Part shown: piece by piece, positions 48,780 to 56,995 of the stretch
How the letters are laid out: each line of letters opens with the position of its first letter
How positions within the stretch are numbered: position 1 is the stretch's first letter
From: RGIG995 sp045543655
GTDB lineage: Bacteria > Bacillota > Clostridia > Oscillospirales > UBA644
Assembly: GCA_045543655.1 (NCBI GenBank)
Contig: JAZPXN010000084.1
Span: forward strand, 58,116-122,115
DNA length: 64,000 nt
Reading direction: 5' to 3'
Translations under genes and position numbers: made by a program
The notes under the pieces: model-generated
What the model saw: the letters and a program-made list of their open reading frames with translations, nothing else
The model's database searches: none
What the model was told of the DNA's origin: nothing

Positions 48780-49547
48780 ATGTCCTATTCTGTATTTTTG
48801 GATTTCGACGGAACCCTGGTCGCCCCGGGGCAAAAGAAGATCTCAGACCGAACCCTGAACGCCCTGCAGGAGGCAAGAAAGGCGGGATTTCAGCTTTTTC
48901 TGAACACCGGAAGAGCCATTTCCTACGTAGATTTCGACGCGCTGCGGGGATTTAAATTCGACGGCTATCTCTGCGGCGGGACCTACGTAAACGTAGGTGG
49001 AAAGCTGCTCATGGCCGACGGGCTTACGGCAGACGAAACCCAGCCCATTACCGCCCATTTTTACGGTCGGGGCATCGTGGTTCTGTTGGAGGGGGAAGTG
49101 GCCATGTACGCCGCTTACGACGAAGCCGGCGAATACGCCGCCGACGGAATGATCCCCGTCACCGATATGCGGGAGATTTTTCGCATCTGCGAGTTGGAGC
49201 CCATTTGCAAAATGAACGTCATGGCCCTGCTGGAAGGGGAGGATCTGGATTTCGTGCGGCAATTTGCCGATCCCATTCCCCGGGACGATGCGAACTGCAC
49301 CGAGCTTCTGCCGAAGGGACATAACAAAGCAACGGTCATGGAAACGGTCATTACCTATCTGGATCTGGATCGCGCTACCGTAGCGGCGGTGGGTGACACC
49401 CGCAACGATATTCCCATGCTGGACTTTGCCCCCATCTCCGCGGCCATGGGCAACGCCTCCGACGAGGTAAAGGCTCACGCAAAGCAGATTCTTCCTTCTG
49501 CGGCAGAAGACGGCGTTGCCGTATTTCTGGAAGGATTATTAAAATGA
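48780..49547 (+). CDS. HAD-superfamily phosphatase, Cof-type (1 of 2)
   Basis: 255 residues. HAD class IIB pattern: SVFLDFDGTLVAPG with the D-x-D-G-T nucleophile loop, FLNTGRAISYVDFDAL (second Ser/Thr loop), and the later AAVGDTRNDIPMLDFAP with the acidic metal site. A cap domain lies between. Substrates of this class are sugar or coenzyme phosphates and cannot be told from sequence. Overlaps the next HAD gene by four bases. Confidence 0.85.
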   Translation: MSYSVFLDFDGTLVAPGQKKISDRTLNALQEARKAGFQLFLNTGRAISYVDFDALRGFKFDGYLCGGTYVNVGGKLLMADGLTADETQPITAHFYGRGIVVLLEGEVAMYAAYDEAGEYAADGMIPVTDMREIFRICELEPICKMNVMALLEGEDLDFVRQFADPIPRDDANCTELLPKGHNKATVMETVITYLDLDRATVAAVGDTRNDIPMLDFAPISAAMGNASDEVKAHAKQILPSAAEDGVAVFLEGLLK

Positions 49548-50359
49548 CGCCTTACGTATTTTTTCTGGATATTGACGACACCATCCTCTATAAGAAAGAT
49601 CCCGCGTCCCCTTCCGTCATTTCCGACCGGGTCGTCGACACCATGAAAGCCGCCCGGGAGAAGGGACATTACGTCTTTATCAACACGGGCAGAGCCCCCT
49701 CTTATTTCGACGACCTCATCCGGTCTCTTCCGGTGGACGGCTACGTCTGCGGATGCGGTGCCTACGTGCTCATCGGGGAAGAAACGGTCTATCGGGCAAA
49801 GTACCCGAGTGAAGCAATTTATCGGTGGATGAAACGCCTTTCCAAGCCCGGAGATCCGGGAATCGTGGCCGAGGGAGAACAACGGATTTTCCGCTATCGC
49901 AATTCCTATTGGACGCCCAAGGAGGGCTGGATTTTAAGTGACGATCCCGAAGATTACCGGGCGTATCAGCAGGACGATCCGACCGTCAAGGCCAGCATCT
50001 GCAACGACCTGCCGGAGGACCGAAAAAAAGAGATCTTAGAGGAACTGAAAAAGGATTTCAACGTCATTCACCATCCTACGGAGCATTATACGGAATGTTG
50101 CGCCAAGGGTTGCTCCAAGGCCACGGGCATGGAACTGGTGATGAAGCATTACGGGCTGGATCTTTCCCGGAGCGTAGCCATCGGCGACAGCGAAAACGAT
50201 CTGGACATGATCACCGCCGCCGGCATCGGCATCGTCATGGGGCAGGCCAGAGACGAGATCAAGCGGTACGCAGACCGGATTACCGACGACATCCTCCACG
50301 ACGGGGCCGCGACCGCCATGGAAGCGCTGATGAAAGAAGCGGAAGGGAGCGAAGCATGA
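49544..50359 (+). CDS. HAD-superfamily phosphatase, Cof-type (2 of 2)
   Basis: 271 residues. Nucleophile loop YVFFLDIDDTILY, then FINTGRAPSYFDDL, and SRSVAIGDSENDLDMITAAGIGIVMGQA for the metal site; a Lys is present in CSKATGMELVMKHYG. Similar in layout to the gene just upstream (start overlaps its stop), so the pair probably arose by duplication. Its stop overlaps the start of pcp. Confidence 0.85.
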   Translation: MTPYVFFLDIDDTILYKKDPASPSVISDRVVDTMKAAREKGHYVFINTGRAPSYFDDLIRSLPVDGYVCGCGAYVLIGEETVYRAKYPSEAIYRWMKRLSKPGDPGIVAEGEQRIFRYRNSYWTPKEGWILSDDPEDYRAYQQDDPTVKASICNDLPEDRKKEILEELKKDFNVIHHPTEHYTECCAKGCSKATGMELVMKHYGLDLSRSVAIGDSENDLDMITAAGIGIVMGQARDEIKRYADRITDDILHDGAATAMEALMKEAEGSEA

Positions 50360-50964
50360 AAATATTGGTCACCGGATTCAACCCCTTTGGCGGGGACGCC
50401 GTCAATCCCTCCCGGGATGCGGTTTTTGCCCTGCCCGACGAGATGGCGGGGCACCGGATTTTGAAATACGAATTGCCCACGGAATTCGACGGCGCCGGAA
50501 AGCGGCTGGCGGAATTGGTGGAGTTCCACCGCCCCCACCGGGTTCTCTGCGTAGGAGTTTCGGGACGGGATAAGATCACGCCGGAGCGGGTGGCGATCAA
50601 CCTGCGGGACGCCTCTATCCCGGATAACGCCGGACGTAAGCCTGCCGACGAACCGGTCTTTGCCGACGGGCCTGCGGCCTATTTCGCAACGATCAACGTC
50701 AAGAAGGCCTTGGAATCCCTGAAAAACGAAGGCATCCCGGCGGCGATTTCCGACACGGCGGGCACCTTCGTCTGCAACAATACCATGTATACCGCTCTGC
50801 ACCTGCAGCACACCCGGTTTCCGGAAATGAAATGCGGATTTCTCCACGTTCCCCAAACGCCGGAGCAGAACGCCGGGAAAGCCTCTCCCCTGCCCACCAT
50901 GGAGCCGGAGATCATCCTGAAAGGTCTTACCGCCGTCCTTCACTCGATGATTGACGGCGAATAA
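50356..50964 (+). CDS. pcp: Pyroglutamyl-peptidase I
   Basis: 202 residues from ATG 50356, overlapping the previous stop by four bases; GGAAGGGA upstream. Removes N-terminal pyroglutamate from peptides. The catalytic triad is seen: Glu in TPERVAINLRDA, Cys in SDTAGTFVCNNTMY, His in CGFLHVPQTPEQN. The start MKILVTGFNPFGGDAVNPS is the family signature. A cytosolic enzyme. Confidence 0.93.
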   Translation: MKILVTGFNPFGGDAVNPSRDAVFALPDEMAGHRILKYELPTEFDGAGKRLAELVEFHRPHRVLCVGVSGRDKITPERVAINLRDASIPDNAGRKPADEPVFADGPAAYFATINVKKALESLKNEGIPAAISDTAGTFVCNNTMYTALHLQHTRFPEMKCGFLHVPQTPEQNAGKASPLPTMEPEIILKGLTAVLHSMIDGE

Positions 50965-50981
50965 AGCAATAAAAAGCAAGA

Positions 50982-51006
50982 CGCCCCTTCCGTATTGGAA
51001 GGGGCG
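50982..51006 (+). terminator. Terminator-like hairpin after pcp
   Basis: A ten-base stem (CGCCCCTTCC at 50982-50991 with its complement at 50997-51006) follows the plus-strand operon, but the T tract behind it is poor. A second possible stem lies at about 51123-51151 (CCCATCC with GGATGGG). Confidence 0.55.
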
Positions 51007-51190
51007 TTGCTCGTCCGATCATCTGTCCCTGCGGCCGAACGCAGGTCCTTTAGGAGTAAAGAACACGCACTCCGGTTTTCCGGCAGAGAAAGAGCGCCTT
51101 CATACCACGCTCTTTGCCTGCCGCCCATCCCCCTCCGCAGAGAGGGATGGGACGGAGAAAGCTTACGATTTAAGATAAACCGTATTTCAA

Positions 51191-53140
51191 TCAATAAACG
51201 TCAACGCCGTCGATTACAATGTTAAGATATCCGTTGGTCATGGAATTCTTATTGCCAACGATATTCTTGTAACCAACACACTTATCGTTTTCGGCAAAGC
51301 CGTTGAACGTAGAATTGTTAATGTAGATGTTATATTTAGGACCAACACCATCTACGCCGGTTTCGAGAGCGGATTTGGTGAATCCGGTTCCGTTCGTGCT
51401 GTCATTGAAAACGCAGTCGTTTACGTAAACATCGCAGGTCTGGTTGTAGACGAGGATGGATTTGCCATCGGTATTAAACGTACAACCGTTGAATTCTACC
51501 TTCTTAGCGCCCCAAGTCCAGATGTTGTAAGTATCACCCGTAACGTTGAGGGTGCAGTTGTTGAATACGCTTTCGCCATACAAGGTGTATGCGCCGTTGA
51601 TGGTGCAGTTATTGTAGGTAGCGTTGCAACGGGCATAACCGGTGTATGTGGTGCTGTCGGTGTTAATGGTGATGTTCTCAAAGGTAACGGTAGCGCCGTC
51701 GAGGCTGTAGTCGCAGCCTTCGTAAGAGCCGTCGTCCTGAGTGGCAACGACGGTATCACCGCTGCCGACGATGGTCAAGGTCTTGCCCTGAGCAGAGTCA
51801 GGAATAATGTAATTGCCGGAAGAAAGGACGAGCGTGGTGGCCCCTTCCTTGATGGCATCGTCGAGACCGTCGTCATTCGTAGCAACCAGATAGTCTGTGA
51901 AGAAATACTTGGCACCGCCGAAGCTAGTGGCTGCGGTGGTGTAGTTGTAGCCATCCGCAATGTTCACAACGCCGTTTTCAGCAGGGATGCTGGCGCTGGG
52001 AATCTGATTCCAGATGTCTCTGTTTTCACCTTCAATGAAGCCTTCGTTGAAGTTGACGGTAGCGGCCTGCGTCTTATTATTGGCAAAAAGACGAACACCG
52101 GTGTAGGTGCTGTAAATTGTCGCGCCGTTTACGTTAAGGGTGGTTGCCCCGAGGGTGGAGTTTACGTCCACGCCGTAAGCCATGTCGGTGCCGCCGTTAT
52201 TGACAACGCTTACACCTTCGCCGAGGGTGAGGGTACCTCCTTCAACAGAGAAGGCTGCCGTGAGGTTGCCCCAACCCATGTTGGCGCCGGTATGAACGTG
52301 GGATACGGTGCCAGTGCCCACTACGGTCAAATCGCCTTTAACGACGATAGAGGACTGGTTGCCGCTGTCCTTTGTAGAAGTGCCGCTGATGTTGTTGCCG
52401 TTAAGGTTGATAGTAGTGGCAACGCCCTTGGGAACGCTAATCGTAGAAACTTCAATATCGTTCATAAGAGCAATGGTGCCGCCTTCTGCGATAGCGGCAA
52501 TTAACTCAGCAGCATCGGTTACGTAAGCGTCTGCATAAACGGCGTCCTTATCGTACTGATTGTCGAAGGAGTCGGATTCCTTGGTGTACTGGGTAGCGTA
52601 AACGGTGATGGAGATGCCGTCGATCGTCTTGTTCTGATAATCGTTGCCGGCTTCTTCTCTCATCTCACCGTAAAGGGTGATAGCAGCGGTTTCGGTATTA
52701 GCCAGAAGATAATTGTCCAGGCCTTCACCGTAGAGGGCGTTAAATTCCGCAAGGGGAATTTCGGTGCCGTTCCCGACTTTCACAGTGAAGTCAATGACTT
52801 CCAGAAGCTTTGCATCGCCTTCCAGGCCATTGATCAGAACCTGATACTTCAGCGCCAGATTGCCCTTGTTGACGATCTTGAAAGCGTCCAGAGCGAATTT
52901 TGCGCCGGGTTCCCAAAGGATGTCGGAACTGCCCTGGGCATTGCGGAAATACAGCTTTTCGCCGATGGCAGAACCGTCGGGCTTGACCATGTCAACGTCC
53001 AAAGTGCCGGACTGGATGGTGTTGACACCGGTGGTTACGGAGTCGGTGAACCACGCAAAAGTGGTGCCGACCAGCATAGACACGCAAAGCAGAAGCGAAA
53101 GAACGCTTGCGAGCAATGCTTTTTTGGTGTGTTTTTGCAT
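51191..53140 (-). CDS. SipW-type signal peptide protein with a beta-helix-like body
   Basis: 649 residues from 53140 (AGGAGGA upstream); the frame stays open to 53236 but without a start site. The N-terminus (KKALLASVLSLLLCVSMLVGTTFAWFTDS) has the SipW-dependent signal pattern, ending in A-W-F-T-D-S as in TasA/CalY-like proteins. The following 150 residues resemble that family (SGTLDVDM, WEPGAKFALDAFKIVNKGNLALKYQV). Residues about 230-649 are Asn/Thr/Gly-rich short repeats such as FENITINTD and NNCTLNVTGDTYN, typical of a right-handed beta-helix. No C-terminal sorting signal is seen. Probably a surface or biofilm matrix protein; sipW is not in the window. Confidence 0.75.
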   Translation of the reverse strand: MQKHTKKALLASVLSLLLCVSMLVGTTFAWFTDSVTTGVNTIQSGTLDVDMVKPDGSAIGEKLYFRNAQGSSDILWEPGAKFALDAFKIVNKGNLALKYQVLINGLEGDAKLLEVIDFTVKVGNGTEIPLAEFNALYGEGLDNYLLANTETAAITLYGEMREEAGNDYQNKTIDGISITVYATQYTKESDSFDNQYDKDAVYADAYVTDAAELIAAIAEGGTIALMNDIEVSTISVPKGVATTINLNGNNISGTSTKDSGNQSSIVVKGDLTVVGTGTVSHVHTGANMGWGNLTAAFSVEGGTLTLGEGVSVVNNGGTDMAYGVDVNSTLGATTLNVNGATIYSTYTGVRLFANNKTQAATVNFNEGFIEGENRDIWNQIPSASIPAENGVVNIADGYNYTTAATSFGGAKYFFTDYLVATNDDGLDDAIKEGATTLVLSSGNYIIPDSAQGKTLTIVGSGDTVVATQDDGSYEGCDYSLDGATVTFENITINTDSTTYTGYARCNATYNNCTINGAYTLYGESVFNNCTLNVTGDTYNIWTWGAKKVEFNGCTFNTDGKSILVYNQTCDVYVNDCVFNDSTNGTGFTKSALETGVDGVGPKYNIYINNSTFNGFAENDKCVGYKNIVGNKNSMTNGYLNIVIDGVDVY

Positions 53141-53204
53141 TTGCTTTTTCCTCCTAATAAAATGAATAGAAATTTTTCGCAGAGGTATGAACTCTGCGAT
53201 TTTT

Positions 53205-53233
53205 ATTTTACCATATTTTGGATCAAAATGCAA
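53205..53233 (-). promoter_or_regulatory. Likely promoter of the SipW-type protein gene
   Basis: On the minus strand TTGCAT (53228-53233) and TAAAAT (53205-53210) are 17 bases apart, in an AT-rich region. Confidence 0.6.
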
Positions 53234-53504
53234 CAATTTTTCTCTTTGAAATGATATAATTTACAAAAAATTTGAATTCTTCGCTACCAATTTATTATTA
53301 TAAGGCGTTTTTTTGCCACGCCGCCCCCTTGCGCCGTCTCGGTTGCCGTCGGTTTCCTCCGCCGTTTCCGGTCGTTTAAAAGAATCGCGCCCGCTTCATT
53401 GCCGTCAAAATACGCCGTCCCCGGGGAAATGGAGCGTTGCAGTTGCGGTCTTTTTCACGGATTTCATACCTCTGCGAAATAAAATTATACAACGTTTATA
53501 CAAA

Positions 53505-53540
53505 AAAGCCTTCTCCGTCATGGGAGAAGGCTTTCGTTTT
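53505..53540 (-). terminator. Intrinsic terminator after the MFS gene
   Basis: A twelve-base stem (53505-53516 with 53523-53534, core AAGCCTTCTCC) with a T tract on both sides (AAAAAA before it on the plus strand gives T on the minus strand; TTTTTT follows). Confidence 0.85.
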
Positions 53541-53552
53541 TTGATTGATATT

Positions 53553-54785
53553 TCAACGTTTTTTGCGGGTGGAGTAAAGCCGGGCGTAGAGGAAGATACC
53601 CACCAGAGGGAAGAGCATACCAACCAGCATTCCCAATTTCATTCCCAGCTGATCGGGTGAGAAGGAAAGGCTTGCGGCCAGATGGATCAGGACGGGACTT
53701 TCGGTGGCAAAGTCGGTGATGACGCCCACCAGCTGAGGGGCGATGGAAGCGCCCATATCACCTCCGGCGGCCATCATAGCGTAGATAAACACGCCCCCGG
53801 CGGGGAAGCGGTCGGAAGCAACGATCAGGTTGCCCGGCCAGAGCATAGAGGTAGCAAGTCCGGTCAGCGCGCAGGCACAAAGTCCAAGAATCGGCCAGGG
53901 AGAAAGGGCCGCCACGCCGTAGCAGACCGTAGCACCGATCCCGCAGAAGAGAAGAACTTTTTCGATATTTTTACCAATTTTTGCGTAAGTAGAGCGGCCG
54001 ATTCCCAGAAAGAGAGAGAACATAGCCACGCCGAAAATATCGCCCCAGACCTTGGGGAGGCCGAGGGCCTGCTCCAGATATCCGGAGGCCCATTGCGCCA
54101 TCGTACATTCGGCGGCGCCGCCGACAAAGATGGCGGCAACGGAGAGCCAAACGCCCTTATTTTTCAACAGATTCAGCGCACCGGAGGCTTTTTCCGGCGT
54201 TTCCATTTTCGGAATCTCGGTGCCGGCGTAAAGAATCACGGAGGTCAGCGGAACCAGGGCAAAAATCAAGGCGAGCCACTGCCAGTTGGTCGAACCGAAG
54301 GCCAACAGATACAAGGTGCTGACGATAATGACCCCCACCACGCCCCAGGCGTAGATGGAATGAAGCTTACTCATCTCCCGGTCGGGATCGTCGGCGGGAA
54401 TGGCGGCAATGACGGGGCTGATCAAAACCTCCGCAAGGCCGGCGGCGGCGGAAAAGATGACCGTACCGATGACGAGCCCCACGTAAACCGCGTTGGGGAA
54501 CAGAAACGGCCATAGGGCGTAGAGCACGAGGCCGGCCACGGCGATGATGGGAATGGTCTTGACCACCTTCGGGATATTGAAGCGGTGGGAGAAGAAGGAG
54601 AAAATCAGATCAATGCCCAACTGGGTACAGAAATTGACGAGAACCAAAAGACCCAGCAAGGAATAAGAGATTCCGTAGAGGGTGCGGAAGGTCAGAAACA
54701 ACACGGGGGAAAGGCTGGCAACAACGGACATGGTGATATTGACGGTGTAGCAAGCAAATTTCAGGCGTTGGTATTTGCGGTCCAT
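53553..54785 (-). CDS. Major facilitator superfamily transporter
   Basis: 410 residues from 54785 (AAGGAAG about eight bases before); the longer opening to 54836 is not used. Twelve hydrophobic segments in two halves, with RFNIPKVVKTIPIIAVAG near the first half loop and short basic/acidic loops. It opens MDRKYQRLKFACYTVNITMSVVASLSPVLFLTF. The pattern of Gly-rich helices and a central break fits MFS sugar or drug carriers, but the substrate is unknown. It lies after a weak terminator from the TadA fusion gene. Confidence 0.8.
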   Translation of the reverse strand: MDRKYQRLKFACYTVNITMSVVASLSPVLFLTFRTLYGISYSLLGLLVLVNFCTQLGIDLIFSFFSHRFNIPKVVKTIPIIAVAGLVLYALWPFLFPNAVYVGLVIGTVIFSAAAGLAEVLISPVIAAIPADDPDREMSKLHSIYAWGVVGVIIVSTLYLLAFGSTNWQWLALIFALVPLTSVILYAGTEIPKMETPEKASGALNLLKNKGVWLSVAAIFVGGAAECTMAQWASGYLEQALGLPKVWGDIFGVAMFSLFLGIGRSTYAKIGKNIEKVLLFCGIGATVCYGVAALSPWPILGLCACALTGLATSMLWPGNLIVASDRFPAGGVFIYAMMAAGGDMGASIAPQLVGVITDFATESPVLIHLAASLSFSPDQLGMKLGMLVGMLFPLVGIFLYARLYSTRKKR

Positions 54786-54825
54786 AAAAATTACTTCCTT
54801 TAATTTAATTTTTTTGCATTCATAG

Positions 54826-54849
54826 AAAAAGAGCAACCTTCGCTGCTCT
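54826..54849 (-). terminator. Intrinsic terminator after the TadA-GNAT gene
   Basis: On the minus strand a six-base stem (AGAGCA at 54830-54835 with TGCTCT at 54844-54849, loop of eight) is followed by TTTTTC. The hairpin begins at the last base of the TadA-GNAT stop codon. Confidence 0.65.
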
Positions 54850-55766
54850 CATTTCGCATTGGATAAAAGAAAAACCATATTCCAAACGGGATGACCTTTG
54901 GCGGTAACGTCTTCGCTGACGGGGAGGAATCCCAAAGTCTTGCAAAGGCGGCAGGAGGGGACGTTGTTTTTCCGCACCCGGGCGGTGACGGAGGAATATC
55001 CCATTTCTCCGGCAATTGCAAGGACTTTCCGGACGGCTTGGGTGCCGTAGGTCTTCCCCCGGAAATCGGAAAAAATATGGGCGCCCACGGACAGATCTCC
55101 TTCCGGCTGAAGGCACAGCTGAACGTATCCCACGGGATCGTCGTCCACGGTGACGGCGAAAAATTCGCAATACCGTCCTTCGTAAGAACGGGTATTCCAT
55201 TCCGCCACAATTTGGGAAATGCTTCCTTCGGTGCGCTTGGGATAGAGGCGCTCTTTCAGCACGGGAACGTCGGTTTCGGTAAAGGCGCGAAGGGAAATTT
55301 CCTTGATCTCCGGCTTTTTCTTCTCCCGCAGATCCCGGAAAAAAGCGGACAGAACCGCCTCGCATTCCTCCTTCAAAATCCCCCGGAAGACCTCCGGACG
55401 GTGATTGAAGGGGGCCTCGGTCAGATCGCAGATACTGCCCATACACCCGGCCTTGGGGTCCATGGCGCCGATAAAGACCCGTCCCACCCGGGCGTTGATG
55501 ACAGCGCCGGTACACATGGGACAGGGCTCGAGGGTAACGTAGAGGTCACAATCGGAAAGGCGCCAGCCACCTACTTTTTTGCAGGCTCGGTCCAGAGCAA
55601 TCATTTCCGCGTGGAGCAGGGCGTTTTTCCCGCTTTCCCGCCGGTTATAGCCGGTAGCGATGACCTTGCCCTCCCGGACGACGACGGCGCCCACGGGGAC
55701 TTCCCCCAAAGCGGCGGCCTTCTCGGCCAGGCGCAAGGCCCGCTTCATAAATCCTTCCCGGTTCAT
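54849..55766 (-). CDS. tadA: tRNA-specific adenosine deaminase (TadA) fused to a GNAT acetyltransferase domain
   Basis: 305 residues; normal TadA is about 150-160. Residues 1-150 are TadA, which makes inosine at the tRNA-Arg wobble base: MNREGFMKRALRLAEKAAALGEVPVGAVVV, ALLHAEMIALDRA (His ligand and proton-shuttle Glu), YVTLEPCPMCTGAVINARVGRVFIG (two Cys ligands) and AVLSAFFRDLR. Residues about 155-305 form a GNAT fold: ISLRAFTETDVPVLKERLYP, RYCEFFAVTVDDDPVGYVQL, GAHIFSDFRGKTYGTQAVRKVL (acetyl-CoA loop), and VTARVRKNNVPSCRLCKTLGF. The function of the fused domain is unknown. It follows the DUF1934 gene and is followed by the MFS gene. Confidence 0.88.
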   Translation of the reverse strand: MNREGFMKRALRLAEKAAALGEVPVGAVVVREGKVIATGYNRRESGKNALLHAEMIALDRACKKVGGWRLSDCDLYVTLEPCPMCTGAVINARVGRVFIGAMDPKAGCMGSICDLTEAPFNHRPEVFRGILKEECEAVLSAFFRDLREKKKPEIKEISLRAFTETDVPVLKERLYPKRTEGSISQIVAEWNTRSYEGRYCEFFAVTVDDDPVGYVQLCLQPEGDLSVGAHIFSDFRGKTYGTQAVRKVLAIAGEMGYSSVTARVRKNNVPSCRLCKTLGFLPVSEDVTAKGHPVWNMVFLLSNAK

Positions 55767-56176
55767 TCGGTGACGACCCGGGCTTCCAGGTGGATATCGG
55801 TCTCGCTGGAAAGCATGTGGTGGAAGGACATGGTATACTTCAGATCCAGCTCTCCCCCGTTCTCATCCATATTAGAAGAGATATCCCGGGTAGTGACATG
55901 GATATTCATATGGCGGTTATCCGAAAGGCACTCCACGGTGGGGCCTTTGCGGAAATCGAAGAGAACGGAATCGTCGCCGTTGTCGGCCTGCAGGCGGACG
56001 TGATCTTTGCTTTTAATGGTAAACTTCACGTGGTCACCGATCTCGGACAGAATCTTTTCCCCGTCGAATTCCACGACGTATCCTCCGTTCTCCCGGCGAT
56101 AGGTGCCGTAGGTGAACAGATCGGAAAAGGGCTTTCCGTCCCGGACGGTGTCCATGCGGATAATGGCAGTTTTCAT
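55763..56176 (-). CDS. DUF1934 (YwiB-like) domain protein
   Basis: 137 residues. A single beta-barrel with the lipocalin-like pattern of DUF1934: KTAIIRMDTVRDGKPFSDLFTYGTYRRENGGYVVEFDGE, then strands with HVRLQADNGDDSVLFDFRKGPTVECLSDNRH and LDLKYTMSFHHMLSSETDIHLEARV. The last part is a recurrent L-x-L-x-Y-x-x-x-x-x-H-x-x-x-x-x-x-x-L-x-V motif. Function unknown. Overlaps tadA by four bases and follows murI. Confidence 0.75.
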   Translation of the reverse strand: MKTAIIRMDTVRDGKPFSDLFTYGTYRRENGGYVVEFDGEKILSEIGDHVKFTIKSKDHVRLQADNGDDSVLFDFRKGPTVECLSDNRHMNIHVTTRDISSNMDENGGELDLKYTMSFHHMLSSETDIHLEARVVTE

Positions 56177-56185
56177 GAGATCCTT

Positions 56186-56995
56186 TCAATCGTCGGTACG
56201 GATGGTAACCTTTTTCACCTGTCCGTCAATGCTCCGGTCAAGGAACATTCCGGCGACGTGAGAAAAATTCGAAACCTCGTCGCTGACGTAATAGCGGCGG
56301 GTTCCTTCGGTTTGGAGGGACAACTGATCCCGTTGACGCAGCACCTCGGCCAATTCCAGAGCGGCCTGGCGTCCGGAATCGATCAGAACCACGTCGGGGC
56401 CAAACAGCTTACTCAAAACGGGCTTCAGCAGGGGATAATGGGTACACCCCAAAATAACCGTATCCACGCCGGCATCCTGCAGAGGGCGGATATATTCGGC
56501 GGCAACCAGCTCCGTAATCTGTCCCGTCAGATATCCGTTCTCCACGAGAGGAACGAAGAGAGGGCAGGAAACGGAGGTGACGGAAATCCCGGAGTCGATG
56601 GCGGCAATCGCAGTCTTATAGGAGCCGCTTTTGACGGTGGCAGAGGTACCGAGGATGCCGATTTTTCGGTTTCGGGTCGCCTCGCAAGCGGCGGAGGCGG
56701 TAGGCTCCACCACGCCGATGACGGGAATATCGGTCATCCGCTGCAGGTCGGGCAACGCCACGGAAGAGACGGTGCCGCAGGCCACGAGAACCGCTTTCAG
56801 ATCCTGCTCCAGCAAAAAGCGGAGATCCTGGGCGGCAAATTTACGGATGGTATCCCGGGAACGGGTCCCGTAGGGCACCCGGGCGGTATCGCCGAAATAG
56901 ACGATATTTTCTCCCGGAAGGATTTTCATCAATTCCCGGACGGCGGTGAGACCGCCCAGACCGGAATCAAACACACCGATCTTTTGATCAGACAT
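56186..56995 (-). CDS. murI: Glutamate racemase
   Basis: 269 residues from 56995, overlapping prmC by three bases; a longer opening to 57127 is not used. Makes D-glutamate for peptidoglycan. The two catalytic Cys are seen in VLVACGTVSSVALPDL and TVILGCTHYPLL; Asp/Ser are in GVFDSGLGGLTAVREL and VYFGDTARVPYG. The first Cys is followed by Gly, where most enzymes have Asn (C-N-T). The rest of the site is complete, so activity is likely. Confidence 0.9.
   Translation of the reverse strand: MSDQKIGVFDSGLGGLTAVRELMKILPGENIVYFGDTARVPYGTRSRDTIRKFAAQDLRFLLEQDLKAVLVACGTVSSVALPDLQRMTDIPVIGVVEPTASAACEATRNRKIGILGTSATVKSGSYKTAIAAIDSGISVTSVSCPLFVPLVENGYLTGQITELVAAEYIRPLQDAGVDTVILGCTHYPLLKPVLSKLFGPDVVLIDSGRQAALELAEVLRQRDQLSLQTEGTRRYYVSDEVSNFSHVAGMFLDRSIDGQVKKVTIRTDD

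Larger units (their letters stand above)
53141..53552. other. Non-coding gap upstream of the SipW-type gene
   Basis: About 410 bases without a supported gene. Contents: the gene's ribosome binding site, a stem at 53177-53199 (TCGCAGAG with CTCTGCGA) in its leader, its promoter at 53205-53233, a 17-base inverted repeat pair (53175-53191 with 53463-53479), and the MFS terminator at 53505-53540. A small GC-rich open frame near 53313-53660 has no ribosome binding site and no recognisable product. Confidence 0.75.

Noticed and set aside
53313..53660. A 115-residue plus-strand frame
   Set aside because: No ribosome binding site, partly antisense to the MFS gene, no recognisable product.
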